From Pseudomonas sp. FP2196 (lineage in GTDB: Bacteria; Pseudomonadota; Gammaproteobacteria; Pseudomonadales; Pseudomonadaceae): 64,000 nucleotides of DNA. The stretch is from assembly GCF_030687715.1 (NCBI RefSeq), contig NZ_CP117445.1, positions 6,038,501 through 6,102,500 of the forward strand, given 5' to 3'. The notes below the pieces were generated by a model that searched no databases, was not told the origin of the DNA, and saw only the letters and a list, made by a program, of their open reading frames with translations. Numbering within the stretch: position 1 is the stretch's first letter; each line of letters opens with the position of its first letter. Below are positions 10,123 to 20,016 of this stretch, one piece after another. A program made the translations under genes and the position numbers.

Positions 10123-10845
10123 TCAGTCGGCCAGTGCAGCCTTCTGCAGTTCGAAGATCTCGTTCATGCCTTTCTTGGCCAGTTCCAGCATGGCGTTCAA
10201 GTCTTCAGGCTGGAACGGCGCGCCTTCGGCGGTGCCCTGCACTTCGATGAAGCCACCGGTGCTGGTCATCACCACATTGAGGTCGGTCTCGGCGGCGGAA
10301 TCTTCAAGATAGTCCAGATCCAGTACTGGCTCGCCCTGGTACATGCCAACCGATACGGCACCGATCATTTGCTTGAGCGGGTCGCCGCCTTTCAGGCCGC
10401 CACGCTTCTTGATCACTTTCAGCGCATCGACCAAGGCAACCATGGCGCCGGTAATGGACGCCGTGCGGGTGCCACCGTCGGCCTGGATCACATCGCAATC
10501 GACGTAAAGGGTCACGTCGCCCAGCTTGGACATGTCCAGAGCAGCACGCAGGGAGCGGCCGATCAGGCGCTGGATTTCCAAGGTGCGACCGCCCTGCTTG
10601 CCACGGCTCGCTTCACGCTGGTTACGCTCGCCGGTGGCGCGCGGCAGCATGCCGTATTCAGCGGTCAACCAGCCTTGGCCCTGACCCTTGAGGAAGCGCG
10701 GCACGCCGTTTTCGACGCTGACGGTGCAGATGACTTTGGTATCACCGAATTCGACCAGTACCGATCCTTCGGCGTGCTTGGTGTAGTTGCGGGTAATGCG
10801 GATCGAGCGGAGCTGATCGGCAGCGCGACCACTTGGACGTTTCAT
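10123..10845 (-). CDS. rph: Ribonuclease PH
   Basis: A 240-residue phosphorolytic 3'-5' exoribonuclease that trims tRNA 3' ends and takes part in rRNA turnover. Family signatures are [21 protein letters not shown] at the start, the phosphate-binding region [20 protein letters not shown], and [23 protein letters not shown] residues in the middle. The start at 10845 matches the family N-terminus; the frame stays open 36 residues further upstream without support. It diverges from yicC. Confidence 0.96.
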   Translation of the reverse strand: MKRPSGRAADQLRSIRITRNYTKHAEGSVLVEFGDTKVICTVSVENGVPRFLKGQGQGWLTAEYGMLPRATGERNQREASRGKQGGRTLEIQRLIGRSLRAALDMSKLGDVTLYVDCDVIQADGGTRTASITGAMVALVDALKVIKKRGGLKGGDPLKQMIGAVSVGMYQGEPVLDLDYLEDSAAETDLNVVMTSTGGFIEVQGTAEGAPFQPEDLNAMLELAKKGMNEIFELQKAALAD

Positions 10846-10993
10846 AGGAGATACCTGTACTGGGGACGGAAAACTGCCGAGCATTATAGAGCGCTGCACC
10901 GCCACTGGGCACTCGTTAAAAAAACAGGCCGACGACCGAAAGCCCTGAAACACGCATTACCGACGGGCTGCAGCCCTTTGTCACACCGTGTGT

Positions 10994-11023
10994 TTGGGCG
11001 CCTTCGCCGCACTGCGCTACAAT
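10994..11023 (+). promoter_or_regulatory. Possible sigma-70 promoter for yicC-gmk
   Basis: TTGGGC and TACAAT are spaced by 18 bases, about 95 bases before the yicC start. The -10 hexamer is good, the -35 is weak. Assigned by eye only. Confidence 0.35.
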
Positions 11024-11115
11024 CCTGCGCCTTTGCTGCCAGTCGGCTTAAATTCATTCATATCGCGCCTGCGGGACACATGTTCTGCGCCGATCTGCAT
11101 TGCGAGGTCACCGCC

Positions 11116-11979
11116 ATGGTGCACAGCATGACCGCCTTCGCCCGCGTCGAAAAAGCCGGCGCCCAAGGCACCCTGAGCTGGGAACTGCGCTCGGTCAACA
11201 GCCGCTATCTGGAGCCGCACCTGCGCCTGCCGGAGTCTTTTCGCGAGCTCGAGGGCGCCGTACGTGAAGCGCTGCGTCAGGGCCTGTCGCGGGGCAAACT
11301 GGAATGCACCCTGCGGTTCACCGAAGAAAGCACCGGCAAGCCGCTGCAAGTCGATCGTGAGCGCGCCGCACAATTGGTCGCCGCCGCAGAGACCGTTGCC
11401 GGCCTGATCAAGAACCCTGCCGCCCTCAACCCTCTGGAAGTGCTGGCTTGGCCCGGGGTTCTGGTCGCTGACGCAAGTGACCCGCAAGCCTTGAATGCCG
11501 ACGCCCTGGCTCTGTTCAATCATGGGCTCAAAGAACTCAAGGCCGGTCGCGAGCGTGAAGGCGCAGAACTGGCGCGACTGATCAACGATCGCCTGACTTC
11601 CATCGAAGAAGACGTTGTGACCCTGCGTGAACTGGTTCCGCAGATGCTCGCCACACAGCGCCAGAAGGTTCTCGACCGCTTCACCGACATGAAGGCCGAG
11701 CTGGATCCGCAGCGCCTTGAACAGGAAATGGTCATGCTCGCGCAAAAAAGCGATGTGGCCGAAGAACTGGATCGCCTGAGCACCCACATCATTGAAGTTC
11801 GCCGGGTGCTGAAGTCCGGTGGTGCGGCCGGACGTCGCCTGGACTTCCTGATGCAGGAACTCAACCGCGAAGCCAACACACTGGGCTCCAAGGCTTTTGA
11901 CCCGCGCAGCACCCAAGCCGCCGTCAACCTCAAGGTGTTGATCGAGCAGATGCGCGAACAAGTGCAGAATATTGAGTAA
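11116..11979 (+). CDS. yicC: YicC family endoribonuclease
   Basis: A 287-residue protein of the YicC/YloC family. The N-terminal domain starts MVHSMTAFARVEK and LRSVNSRYLEPHLRLPE; the C-terminal DUF1732 part contains ELNREANTLGSKA. In E. coli, YicC has been linked to RNA degradation. The ATG at 11116 is preceded by GAGG and matches the family start. The same frame is open far upstream across the rph region, which is an antisense artefact. gmk follows by 12 bases. Confidence 0.92.
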   Translation: MVHSMTAFARVEKAGAQGTLSWELRSVNSRYLEPHLRLPESFRELEGAVREALRQGLSRGKLECTLRFTEESTGKPLQVDRERAAQLVAAAETVAGLIKNPAALNPLEVLAWPGVLVADASDPQALNADALALFNHGLKELKAGREREGAELARLINDRLTSIEEDVVTLRELVPQMLATQRQKVLDRFTDMKAELDPQRLEQEMVMLAQKSDVAEELDRLSTHIIEVRRVLKSGGAAGRRLDFLMQELNREANTLGSKAFDPRSTQAAVNLKVLIEQMREQVQNIE

Positions 11980-12612
<633 letters not shown>

Positions 12613-12679
12613 TCAGCACTTCCCAAAACCGCTGCAAGCGCTTTACATTGGCACTTGCAGCGCGTTGAAGAGTCTGGTT

Positions 12680-12716
12680 AAAAAATCAGCGCTTCCCTAA
12701 TCGCTGGTGATTTTTT
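12680..12716 (+). terminator. Probable terminator after gmk
   Basis: aaaaaatcagcg and cgctggtgatttttt pair, with a small bulge, around an AT-rich loop, with six T residues at the end. It lies about 70 bases after gmk and before rpoZ, so rpoZ-spoT may have its own promoter or receive read-through. Confidence 0.7.
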
Positions 12717-12779
12717 AAACTGTTCAGTCCGCTCGCCCAACCGGGCAGCGCGCATATTGCATTCGCTCCGAGGAATACC

Positions 12780-13043
12780 ATGGCCCGCGTAACCGTTGAA
12801 GACTGCCTGAACCACGTGGAAAACCGTTTTGAGCTGGTCATGCTCTCTACCAAACGTGCCCGTCAACTGGCCACCGGCGGCAAAGAGCCTCTGGTTCAGT
12901 GGGAAAACGACAAGCCTACCGTTGTAGCGCTGCGTGAAATCGCGGAAGGCCTGATGAGCTATGAGTTCATCGCCAACGCTGAAATCGTCGAAGACGAACC
13001 GCTGTTCGCAGCGTTCGAGGACGAGTCCAACGAGGCCGTCTAA
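12780..13043 (+). CDS. rpoZ: RNA polymerase omega subunit
   Basis: An 87-residue protein with the omega signature [20 protein letters not shown] and the conserved [14 protein letters not shown]. It supports assembly of the beta' subunit and is part of a ppGpp-binding site in proteobacterial polymerase. GAGGA lies before the ATG. It lies directly upstream of spoT. Confidence 0.97.
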   Translation: MARVTVEDCLNHVENRFELVMLSTKRARQLATGGKEPLVQWENDKPTVVALREIAEGLMSYEFIANAEIVEDEPLFAAFEDESNEAV

Positions 13044-13100
13044 GCCTATGCCTGGTCGACGTAGCACGGCGCGGGGTCACAGCGAACGGCAGGAGTCATC

Positions 13101-15206
13101 ATGCCGAGCATAGACGCCCTCGCCGATCGCTTATCGACCTACCTCGGCAATGACCAGGTCAACCTGGTCCGCCGAGCGTATTTCTACGCCGAACAAGCCC
13201 ATGATGGTCAACGCCGTCGCAGCGGCGAGGCGTACGTCACGCATCCTCTTGCGGTGGCGAATATTCTTGCCGACATGCACATGGACCATCAGAGCCTGAT
13301 GGCGGCGATGCTGCATGACGTGATCGAAGACACTGGTATCGCCAAAGAAGCGCTGCAAGCGCAGTTCGGTGAAACCGTGGCTGAACTGGTCGACGGGGTC
13401 AGCAAACTGACCCAGATGAACTTCGAGACCAAGGCCGAAGCCCAGGCTGAAAACTTCCAGAAAATGGCCATGGCCATGGCGCGCGACATTCGCGTGATCC
13501 TGGTCAAACTCGCCGACCGCCTGCACAACATGCGCACGCTGGAAGTGCTGTCCGGCGAAAAGCGCCGGCGCATCGCCAAGGAAACCCTCGAAATCTACGC
13601 GCCCATCGCCAACCGGCTGGGCATGCACGCCATTCGTATCGAGTTCGAAGACCTCGGCTTCAAGGCGATGCACCCGATGCGTTCCGCGCGCATCTACCAG
13701 GCAGTCAAACGCGCCCGGGGCAACCGCAAGGAAATTGTCAACAAGATCGAAGAATCCCTGGGTCATTGCCTCGCCATCGACGGCATTCAGGGCGAAGTCA
13801 GCGGTCGTCAGAAACACCTCTACGGCATCTACAAGAAAATGCGCGGCAAGCGTCGGGCCTTCAACGAGATCATGGACGTCTACGCGTTCCGGATCATCGT
13901 CGACAAGGTCGATACCTGCTACCGCGTGCTGGGTGCTGTACATAATTTGTACAAACCGTTGCCGGGACGCTTCAAGGATTACATCGCGATTCCCAAGGCC
14001 AACGGCTATCAGTCGCTGCACACCACGCTGTTCGGCATGCACGGTGTGCCGATCGAGATCCAGATCCGTACCCGCGAAATGGAAGAGATGGCCAACAACG
14101 GCATCGCCGCCCATTGGCTGTACAAATCCAGCGGTGACGAGCAACCGAAAGGCACGCATGCCCGCGCCCGTCAGTGGGTCAAAGGCGTGCTGGAAATGCA
14201 GCAACGGGCCGGCAACTCGCTGGAATTCATCGAAAGCGTGAAGATCGACCTGTTCCCGGACGAGGTCTACGTGTTCACGCCCAAAGGCCGGATCATGGAG
14301 CTGCCCAAAGGCTCCACAGCGGTCGACTTCGCCTACGCGGTGCACACCGATGTTGGCAACAGTTGCATCGCCTGCCGGATCAACCGCCGTCTCGCACCGC
14401 TGTCCGAACCGCTGCAAAGTGGTTCCACGGTCGAGATCGTCAGCGCTCCCGGCGCGCGACCGAACCCGGCCTGGCTCAACTTTGTGGTTACCGGCAAAGC
14501 GCGCACGCACATTCGCCATGCGTTGAAACTGCAACGCCGCTCCGAGTCGATCAGCCTCGGCGAACGCCTGCTGAACAAGGTGCTCAACGGTTTCGACAGT
14601 GCGCTGGAAAAAATCCCGGCCGAGCGCGTCGCGGCGATGCTCGCCGAATACCGCCTCGAACTGATCGAAGACCTGCTCGAAGACATTGGCCTGGGCAATC
14701 GCATGGCTTACGTGGTCGCCCGTCGCCTGCTTGGCGAAGGCGAACAGCTGCCAAGCCCTGAAGGCCCACTGGCCATTCGCGGCACCGAAGGTCTGGTGCT
14801 CAGCTACGCCAAATGCTGCACGCCGATCCCGGGCGACCCGATTGTCGGGCACCTGTCCGCGGGCAAAGGCATGGTCGTGCACCTGGACAACTGCCGCAAC
14901 ATCAGCGAAATCCGGCACAACCCGGAAAAATGCATCCAGCTCTCGTGGGCCAAGGATGTCACCGGCGAATTCAACGTCGAACTGCGTGTCGAGCTGGAAC
15001 ACCAGCGCGGCCTGATCGCCCTGCTGGCCAGCAGCGTCAACGCAGCCGATGGCAATATCGAGAAAATCAGCATGGACGAACGCGATGGTCGCATCAGCGT
15101 CGTCCAACTGGTGGTCAGCGTCCACGACCGTGTGCACCTGGCCCGTGTGATCAAGAAACTGCGCGCGCTGACCGGAGTGATCCGCATCACCCGCATGCGT
15201 GCATAA
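13101..15206 (+). CDS. spoT: Bifunctional (p)ppGpp synthetase/hydrolase SpoT
   Basis: A 701-residue stringent-response enzyme of full length. Order: HD hydrolase domain (about 45-150; HPLAVANILADM, AAMLHDVIEDT), RelA/SpoT synthetase domain (about 235-350; YAFRIIVDKVDTCYRVLGAV, IPKANGYQSLHTT), TGS domain (about 385-445; DEVYVFTPKGRIMELPKGST), helical and zinc-finger-like region (YAKCCTPIPGDPIVG), and a C-terminal ACT domain (about 625-700). AGGAG lies before the ATG. Both catalytic domains look intact. Confidence 0.97.
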   Translation: MPSIDALADRLSTYLGNDQVNLVRRAYFYAEQAHDGQRRRSGEAYVTHPLAVANILADMHMDHQSLMAAMLHDVIEDTGIAKEALQAQFGETVAELVDGVSKLTQMNFETKAEAQAENFQKMAMAMARDIRVILVKLADRLHNMRTLEVLSGEKRRRIAKETLEIYAPIANRLGMHAIRIEFEDLGFKAMHPMRSARIYQAVKRARGNRKEIVNKIEESLGHCLAIDGIQGEVSGRQKHLYGIYKKMRGKRRAFNEIMDVYAFRIIVDKVDTCYRVLGAVHNLYKPLPGRFKDYIAIPKANGYQSLHTTLFGMHGVPIEIQIRTREMEEMANNGIAAHWLYKSSGDEQPKGTHARARQWVKGVLEMQQRAGNSLEFIESVKIDLFPDEVYVFTPKGRIMELPKGSTAVDFAYAVHTDVGNSCIACRINRRLAPLSEPLQSGSTVEIVSAPGARPNPAWLNFVVTGKARTHIRHALKLQRRSESISLGERLLNKVLNGFDSALEKIPAERVAAMLAEYRLELIEDLLEDIGLGNRMAYVVARRLLGEGEQLPSPEGPLAIRGTEGLVLSYAKCCTPIPGDPIVGHLSAGKGMVVHLDNCRNISEIRHNPEKCIQLSWAKDVTGEFNVELRVELEHQRGLIALLASSVNAADGNIEKISMDERDGRISVVQLVVSVHDRVHLARVIKKLRALTGVIRITRMRA

Positions 15207-15230
15207 ATCCACCATTACAAGGAGTCATGC

Positions 15231-15611
15231 ATGACCAAGACAGTTATCACCAGCGACAAGGCCCCGGCCGCCATCGGCACTTACTCCCAGGCGATCAAGG
15301 CTGGCAACACCGTCTACATGTCGGGCCAGATCCCGCTGGACCCAAAAACCATGGAACTGGTTGAAGGCTTCGAAGCCCAGACCGTCCAGGTGTTCGAGAA
15401 CCTCAAAGCCGTGGCCGAAGCCGCCGGCGGTTCGTTCAAGGACATCGTCAAACTGAACATCTTCCTCACCGACCTGAGCCACTTCGCCAAGGTCAACGAG
15501 ATCATGGGCAAATACTTCGACCAGCCGTACCCGGCCCGCGCCGCCATTGGCGTTGCTGCCCTGCCAAAGGGTTCGCAGGTTGAAATGGATGCCATTCTGG
15601 TCATCGAGTGA
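15231..15611 (+). CDS. ridA: RidA family reactive-intermediate deaminase
   Basis: A 126-residue cytosolic enzyme that hydrolyses enamine/imine intermediates from PLP-dependent dehydratases. Signatures: [22 protein letters not shown] at the N-terminus and [21 protein letters not shown], which includes the catalytic Arg of the family near residue 105. It lies 24 bases after spoT, preceded by AAGGAG, the order known from other gammaproteobacteria. Confidence 0.95.
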   Translation: MTKTVITSDKAPAAIGTYSQAIKAGNTVYMSGQIPLDPKTMELVEGFEAQTVQVFENLKAVAEAAGGSFKDIVKLNIFLTDLSHFAKVNEIMGKYFDQPYPARAAIGVAALPKGSQVEMDAILVIE

Positions 15612-15680
15612 TGCGCACGGCGCGGCCTTCATACGCCGCGCCGACTGCTCAGCAAGAAAAGGTTTTGAAAGGATTCCACC

Positions 15681-16421
15681 ATGCGCAAAGCGCTAGCTCT
15701 CCCGCTGCTCGCCATTTTCCTCGGCGGCTGCGCCAGCAACCCTGCCGACCGTGACATCAGCGGCACCTGGATCAACCAGGTGGCGATCGATGCTGCAGCC
15801 AAGGGCGGCCCCCTGCGCGAAGCGCTTCAGGCCTACGGCCCGAACCTGGAGTGGGACGTCAACACCAAGGCCGGTCAGGCCCGCTATACCAACGGTTTTG
15901 AGAACGTCGAAGGACGGCTGCTGGGCGAACAGTCCGGCGCCTGGAAAGTCGACTTCTATGGCAGCTCCGCCAGCGAGCTGAAACGCGACGGCGGGCAACT
16001 GCAGCAAGCCGCCAGCGAAAACGAACCGGAACAGGTCTTCGACCGTGCACAGATTCCGGTGCCGGAAGGCGCACCCATCGGGGCCAGTTTCGAACGGGCG
16101 CTGTATTCCGCCTACATGGGCGGCAACTGGACAATTGCCAGTGGTCAAGGCGAAGGCGGCAGCGTGCAGTTCCAGGCCGACGGCCAGGTCTCCGGCTTGC
16201 CGGGTGCCGATCGCTATGCGTTGTGCCTGGCAGGCGATTGCGCGTCGATGAGCAGCACCAACGACAACATGTGGTTGCAGCTTAACGGTCAGGGCAATGC
16301 CTACATCTTTGCGCGCAAGGGCAAGGAACTGGAGATTTTCCAGGCCGTGAACACCGCGCTGGCAGATGAAATGCCGCAGTACACGCCGGGTGAGCGCAAG
16401 TGGCTGCTCGAGAAGCAATAA
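15681..16421 (+). CDS. Conserved outer-membrane or periplasmic lipoprotein of unknown function
   Basis: A 246-residue protein with a lipoprotein signal peptide ending LGGC (Cys17). The mature part has a region near DISGTWINQVAIDAAAKGG and a second that repeats a β-strand-like pattern (GNWTIASGQGEGGSVQFQADGQ). There are no catalytic motifs. Serine at +2 after the Cys suggests outer-membrane sorting. A similarly placed hypothetical lies after ridA in P. aeruginosa. Confidence 0.8.
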   Translation: MRKALALPLLAIFLGGCASNPADRDISGTWINQVAIDAAAKGGPLREALQAYGPNLEWDVNTKAGQARYTNGFENVEGRLLGEQSGAWKVDFYGSSASELKRDGGQLQQAASENEPEQVFDRAQIPVPEGAPIGASFERALYSAYMGGNWTIASGQGEGGSVQFQADGQVSGLPGADRYALCLAGDCASMSSTNDNMWLQLNGQGNAYIFARKGKELEIFQAVNTALADEMPQYTPGERKWLLEKQ

Positions 16422-16448
16422 CCCGTTGCTGAAATTGCAGCGAACCCA

Positions 16449-16538
16449 TGCAGGAGTGAGCCTGCTCGCGATAGCGGTTTAACAGTCGACATATGTGTTG
16501 AATGTTCATCCGCTTTCGCGAGCAGGCTCACTCCTACA
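16449..16538. repeat. REPIN
   Basis: Arms caggagtgagcctgctcgcg and cgcgagcaggctcactcctac flank a loop unrelated to that of the element at 1203. It lies between converging genes. Confidence 0.85.
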
Positions 16539-16561
16539 GTTGTTTCGTGGCGTTCTGGAAG

Positions 16562-17419
16562 TCAGCACTTGCCTTCGAGGATCGCCGCGTAACCTTCGCG
16601 GTAACTTGGATACTTCGGGGTCCAGCCCAACGCTTTCGCCCGTGCATTGCTGCAACGCTTGCTGCCTGTGCGACGTACGCTGGCATCTTCCGCCCATTCG
16701 GTAACGCCCAGATACTCTCGCAACCAGCCCACCACTTCGGCCAACGGCGCCGGCGCATCGTCGACGCCAATGTAGAAATCCTCCAGCTTCACGCCCTGCC
16801 GATCCTTCTCCAGCAAAAACGCCAGCAATCGCGCCGCGTCATCGGCATGTATGCGATTGCCATACAACGGCGGATCAACTGCGACACGATAACCACGACG
16901 CACCTGCGTCAGCAGCCACTCACGGCCCGGCCCGTAGATACCAGTCAGACGCAGGACGCTCGCAGGGATGACGCTATTGAGTGCCACCTGCTCGGCTTCG
17001 AGCATCAGTCGCCCTGAATAACCAGTAGCGACGGTCTCTGAGGTCTCATCCACCCACTCACCGTCCAACTGCCCGTAGACACTGCTGCTGGACACGAAGA
17101 TCAGGCGCTCAGGCACTTGCCCATAGTCGTCCAGCCAGCTCAGCACGTTCTGCAAACCCTGCACATAAGCCGCGCGATAACCGGCCTCATCGTGATCGGT
17201 GGCAGCGGCGCAATACACCAGGTAATCCACCGCACCGACGGGCCAGGTCGCCGGGCAGTCTTCATTGAACAGGTCGCCGGCAACACCAATGACACCGTCC
17301 GGCAAGCGCGAGACGTTGCGGCGCAAGCCATAAACTTCCCAACCAGCAGTCAACAATTGCGTAGCCAGACGACTGCCGACATCACCACAACCGGCAATCA
17401 AAACAGAAGGCGCGGACAT
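16562..17419 (-). CDS. NAD-dependent epimerase/dehydratase family protein (short-chain dehydrogenase fold)
   Basis: A 285-residue protein with an N-terminal Rossmann motif VLIAGCGDVGSRLATQLLTAG, resembling GXXGXXG, and an extended-SDR-like FVSSSSVYG with a downstream YSGRLMLE segment, whose Tyr is not followed by the usual xxxK. The substrate is unknown. The start at 17419 follows GGGAG by seven bases; the frame continues 21 residues upstream with only a TTG. It diverges from the exbB operon. Confidence 0.85.
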   Translation of the reverse strand: MSAPSVLIAGCGDVGSRLATQLLTAGWEVYGLRRNVSRLPDGVIGVAGDLFNEDCPATWPVGAVDYLVYCAAATDHDEAGYRAAYVQGLQNVLSWLDDYGQVPERLIFVSSSSVYGQLDGEWVDETSETVATGYSGRLMLEAEQVALNSVIPASVLRLTGIYGPGREWLLTQVRRGYRVAVDPPLYGNRIHADDAARLLAFLLEKDRQGVKLEDFYIGVDDAPAPLAEVVGWLREYLGVTEWAEDASVRRTGSKRCSNARAKALGWTPKYPSYREGYAAILEGKC

Positions 17420-17607
17420 CAGAAAACTCCCATCGGAAAGGGACAGACTAGCCTTGGCAGGAGACGTGCGGCTAGCAATCAAGGAAAAAAAGATACTCTA
17501 TTACTTTTGTTAACAAGAATTACTTGCAATAATGCACGCCACTTTTGTTCTCGGCCTTACGAGGCCTGGAAGAGCATCATCGTTTTTCTATCTCAGGTCC
17601 GGCCAGC

Positions 17608-18561
17608 ATGACACGTAATCAAAACCCCGCTTCGCCAACCAACCGACCTCGCGCCTGGAGTGCTCTGGCGGCTCTGCTGCTCAGCCTGATGCTGGCACCG
17701 ACCGCCGCTTTCGCCGACGCACAAGCGCCAGCGACGCCAGCCGCCACCGAGCAGAGCGCACCTGCCGCCACTCCGGCTACCCCGGCCGCTACTGATCCGG
17801 TACAGGCTGTCGATGCTGCCGACGCCCCTGAAGTCCTCGAAGCCGACAACTCCCTGGGCATGGCTCACGACCTGTCGCCATGGGGCATGTACCAGAACGC
17901 CGACATCATCGTGAAAATCGTGATGATCGGTCTGGCCATTGCTTCGATCATCACCTGGACCATCTGGATCGCCAAGGGCTTCGAGCTGATGGGCGCCAAG
18001 CGTCGTCTGCGGGGTGAAATCGCCGCGCTGAAGAAAGCCACCACCCTTAAAGAAGCCAGCACCACTGCCGCGAAAGAAGGCACCCTCGCCAATCTGCTGG
18101 TCCACGACGCCCTTGAAGAGATGCGCCTGTCGACCAACAGCCGCGAGAAAGAAGGCATCAAGGAGCGCGTCAGCTTCCGTCTCGAGCGTCTGGTTGCCGC
18201 TTGTGGTCGCAACATGAGCAGCGGCACCGGCGTCCTCGCCACCATCGGTTCCACCGCGCCGTTCGTGGGCCTGTTCGGCACCGTGTGGGGCATCATGAAC
18301 TCCTTCATCGGCATTGCCAAAACCCAGACCACCAACCTCGCCGTCGTGGCCCCAGGCATTGCTGAAGCACTGCTGGCCACCGCACTGGGTCTGGTTGCTG
18401 CGATTCCTGCGGTTGTGATCTACAACGTGTTCGCCCGCTCCATCGCCGGTTACAAGGCGCAGGTCTCCGACGCCTCGGCAGAAGTCCTGCTGCTGGTCAG
18501 CCGCGACCTCGATCACCAGCCTGAGCGCAGCTCGCAACCGCACATGGTGAAAGTGGGGTAA
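17608..18561 (+). CDS. exbB: TonB-system energiser ExbB
   Basis: A 317-residue inner-membrane protein of the MotA/TolQ/ExbB family. A signal-like N-terminus (LAALLLSLMLAPTAAFA) and an Ala/Pro-rich periplasmic stretch (about 37-80) precede the core, the long Pseudomonas-type ExbB. Three membrane segments follow, with the conserved GTGVLATIGSTAPFVGLFGT and GIAEALLATALGLVAAIPAV. With ExbD it uses the proton gradient to power TonB. exbD starts six bases after the stop. Confidence 0.95.
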   Translation: MTRNQNPASPTNRPRAWSALAALLLSLMLAPTAAFADAQAPATPAATEQSAPAATPATPAATDPVQAVDAADAPEVLEADNSLGMAHDLSPWGMYQNADIIVKIVMIGLAIASIITWTIWIAKGFELMGAKRRLRGEIAALKKATTLKEASTTAAKEGTLANLLVHDALEEMRLSTNSREKEGIKERVSFRLERLVAACGRNMSSGTGVLATIGSTAPFVGLFGTVWGIMNSFIGIAKTQTTNLAVVAPGIAEALLATALGLVAAIPAVVIYNVFARSIAGYKAQVSDASAEVLLLVSRDLDHQPERSSQPHMVKVG

Positions 18562-18567
18562 TCGGCC

Positions 18568-18996
18568 ATGGGCCTGCATTTGAAAGAAGGCGCAGACGAC
18601 GATCTGGCCGAGAACCACGAAATCAACGTCACGCCGTTCATCGACGTGATGCTGGTGCTGTTGATCATCTTCATGGTGGCCGCTCCACTGGCCACGGTGG
18701 ACATCAAAGTCGACCTGCCTGCCTCGACCGCCAAACCGGCGCCGCGGCCAGAGAAACCGGTGTTCCTCAGCGTCAAGGCTGACCAGCGCCTGTTCCTCGG
18801 CGAAGACGAAGTGAAGCCTGAAGCACTGGGCGCCACCCTCGACGCGCGCACCAAAGGCAAGAAAGACACCACCATCTTCTTCCAGGCTGACAAAGGCGTG
18901 GATTACGGCGACCTGATGAGCGTGATGGATAACCTGCGTGCAGCAGGCTACCTGAAGGTCGGTCTGGTCGGACTCGAGAGCACAGTCAAGAAATGA
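18568..18996 (+). CDS. exbD: TonB-system energiser ExbD
   Basis: A 142-residue protein with a cytoplasmic N-terminus, one membrane helix containing the proton-path Asp in VTPFIDVMLVLLIIFMVAA, and a periplasmic domain. It overlaps the tonB start by four bases, so translation is probably coupled. Confidence 0.96.
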   Translation: MGLHLKEGADDDLAENHEINVTPFIDVMLVLLIIFMVAAPLATVDIKVDLPASTAKPAPRPEKPVFLSVKADQRLFLGEDEVKPEALGATLDARTKGKKDTTIFFQADKGVDYGDLMSVMDNLRAAGYLKVGLVGLESTVKK

Positions 18997-19739
18997 TCAC
19001 CACGCGCCATAAGCTGACGCGTTACAGCGGTAGCCTGGCCGTGGTGCTGGGCGTCCACGCGCTGGCCATCGCGCTGGCGCTGAACTGGACGACCCGCCCG
19101 CCCATCGAATTGCCGCCTCAGGCAATGATGGTCGAGCTGGCACCGGTTCCGGCCCCGCCACCGCCTGCACCGCCGAAAGTCGTCACGCCACCGCAGCCAC
19201 CTGCGCCGGTCGAAGAGCTGCCGATTCCGAAATTGGCCGAAGCGCCGAAAGCCGAAATCGCAGTACAGAAACCCAAACCGAAGCCAAAGCCCAAACCGCC
19301 GAAGCCGATCGAGAAAAAGCTGCCCGATCCGCCGAAGGAAAAACCATCCGAGGAAAAACCGGCCGACACGCCACCGACTCCGGCGCCGACGGAGAAATCC
19401 GCGGCACCGGCGCCGGGCCCGTCGCCGGCACAGTTGGCCGCCAAGGCCAGTTGGCAAGGCACCCTGCTCGCGCATCTGGCCAAGTACAAAAAGTACCCGG
19501 CCAGTGCTCAGGCACGGGGCAAGGAAGGTTTGAACCGACTGCGTTTCGTGGTCGATGGCGAAGGCAACGTGCTGTCGTTCGAACTGGTGGGCCGCTCCGG
19601 CAACGCCGATCTGGACCGGGCCACCCTGGAAATGATCCGCCGCGCGCAGCCGCTGCCCAAGCCACCGGCTGACATGTTGACCAATGGCTCGATCGAAATT
19701 GTTGCGCCATTTGTTTACTCGCTGGAACGCCGTCGCTAA
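18993..19739 (+). CDS. tonB: TonB energy-transducing protein
   Basis: A 248-residue protein with an N-terminal membrane anchor (about 12-35), a long Pro/Lys/Glu-rich spacer (about 45-140; PKPKPKPKPPKP), and the C-terminal TonB fold (about 160-248) with YPASAQARGKEGLNRLRFVV and GRSGNADLDRATLEMI. It couples the inner-membrane ExbBD motor to outer-membrane siderophore and cobalamin receptors. Iron control is expected, but I saw no convincing Fur box. Confidence 0.95.
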   Translation: MITTRHKLTRYSGSLAVVLGVHALAIALALNWTTRPPIELPPQAMMVELAPVPAPPPPAPPKVVTPPQPPAPVEELPIPKLAEAPKAEIAVQKPKPKPKPKPPKPIEKKLPDPPKEKPSEEKPADTPPTPAPTEKSAAPAPGPSPAQLAAKASWQGTLLAHLAKYKKYPASAQARGKEGLNRLRFVVDGEGNVLSFELVGRSGNADLDRATLEMIRRAQPLPKPPADMLTNGSIEIVAPFVYSLERRR

Positions 19740-19753
19740 GCAACACCGCAAGA

Positions 19754-19845
19754 CCTGTAGGAGCGAGCCTGCTCGCGAAGGGCCATGTCAGTCATCACAT
19801 TTTTGTCTGACCTACCGCTTTCGCGAGCAGGCTCGCTCCCACAAT
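19754..19845. repeat. REPIN
   Basis: Arms acctgtaggagcgagcctgc and gcaggctcgctcccacaa flank a loop. Same family as 1203 and 16449, with tgag changed to cgag in the arms. It lies between tonB and its terminator. Confidence 0.85.
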
Positions 19846-19873
19846 GGTTCTCCGCTGGCCGGATGACCAATTC

Positions 19874-19898
19874 AAAAAGGCACCGAAAGGTGCCTTTT
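19874..19898 (+). terminator. Terminator after the exbB-exbD-tonB operon
   Basis: aaaaaggcacc and ggtgcctttt pair around a gaaa loop and end in T residues. Confidence 0.85.
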
Positions 19899-20016
19899 GC
19901 ATATCTATCCACGGCAAACCCACATTGCCCGGTGTCGCACTCCTCCCTCAGTCTGATAACGTGCGTCTATCGATCGCAGCCGGTATGCTTGGCCCGCATC
20001 TTCATGGACGCTTGCT

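Noticed and set aside
10369..11115. Long upstream extension of the yicC frame
   Set aside because: Runs antisense through rph; the conserved YicC N-terminus and a ribosome-binding site place the start at 11116.
13131..15215. 694-codon open frame antisense to spoT
   Set aside because: Mirror of the high-GC third-position pattern of spoT; no start signal or family match.
16562..17482. Longer N-terminus for the epimerase
   Set aside because: Requires a TTG and adds residues before the Rossmann motif; the ATG at 17419 has a good ribosome-binding site.
17483..17607. Possible Fur box before exbB
   Set aside because: caagaattacttgcaataatg has only weak similarity to the 19-base consensus, not enough to call.
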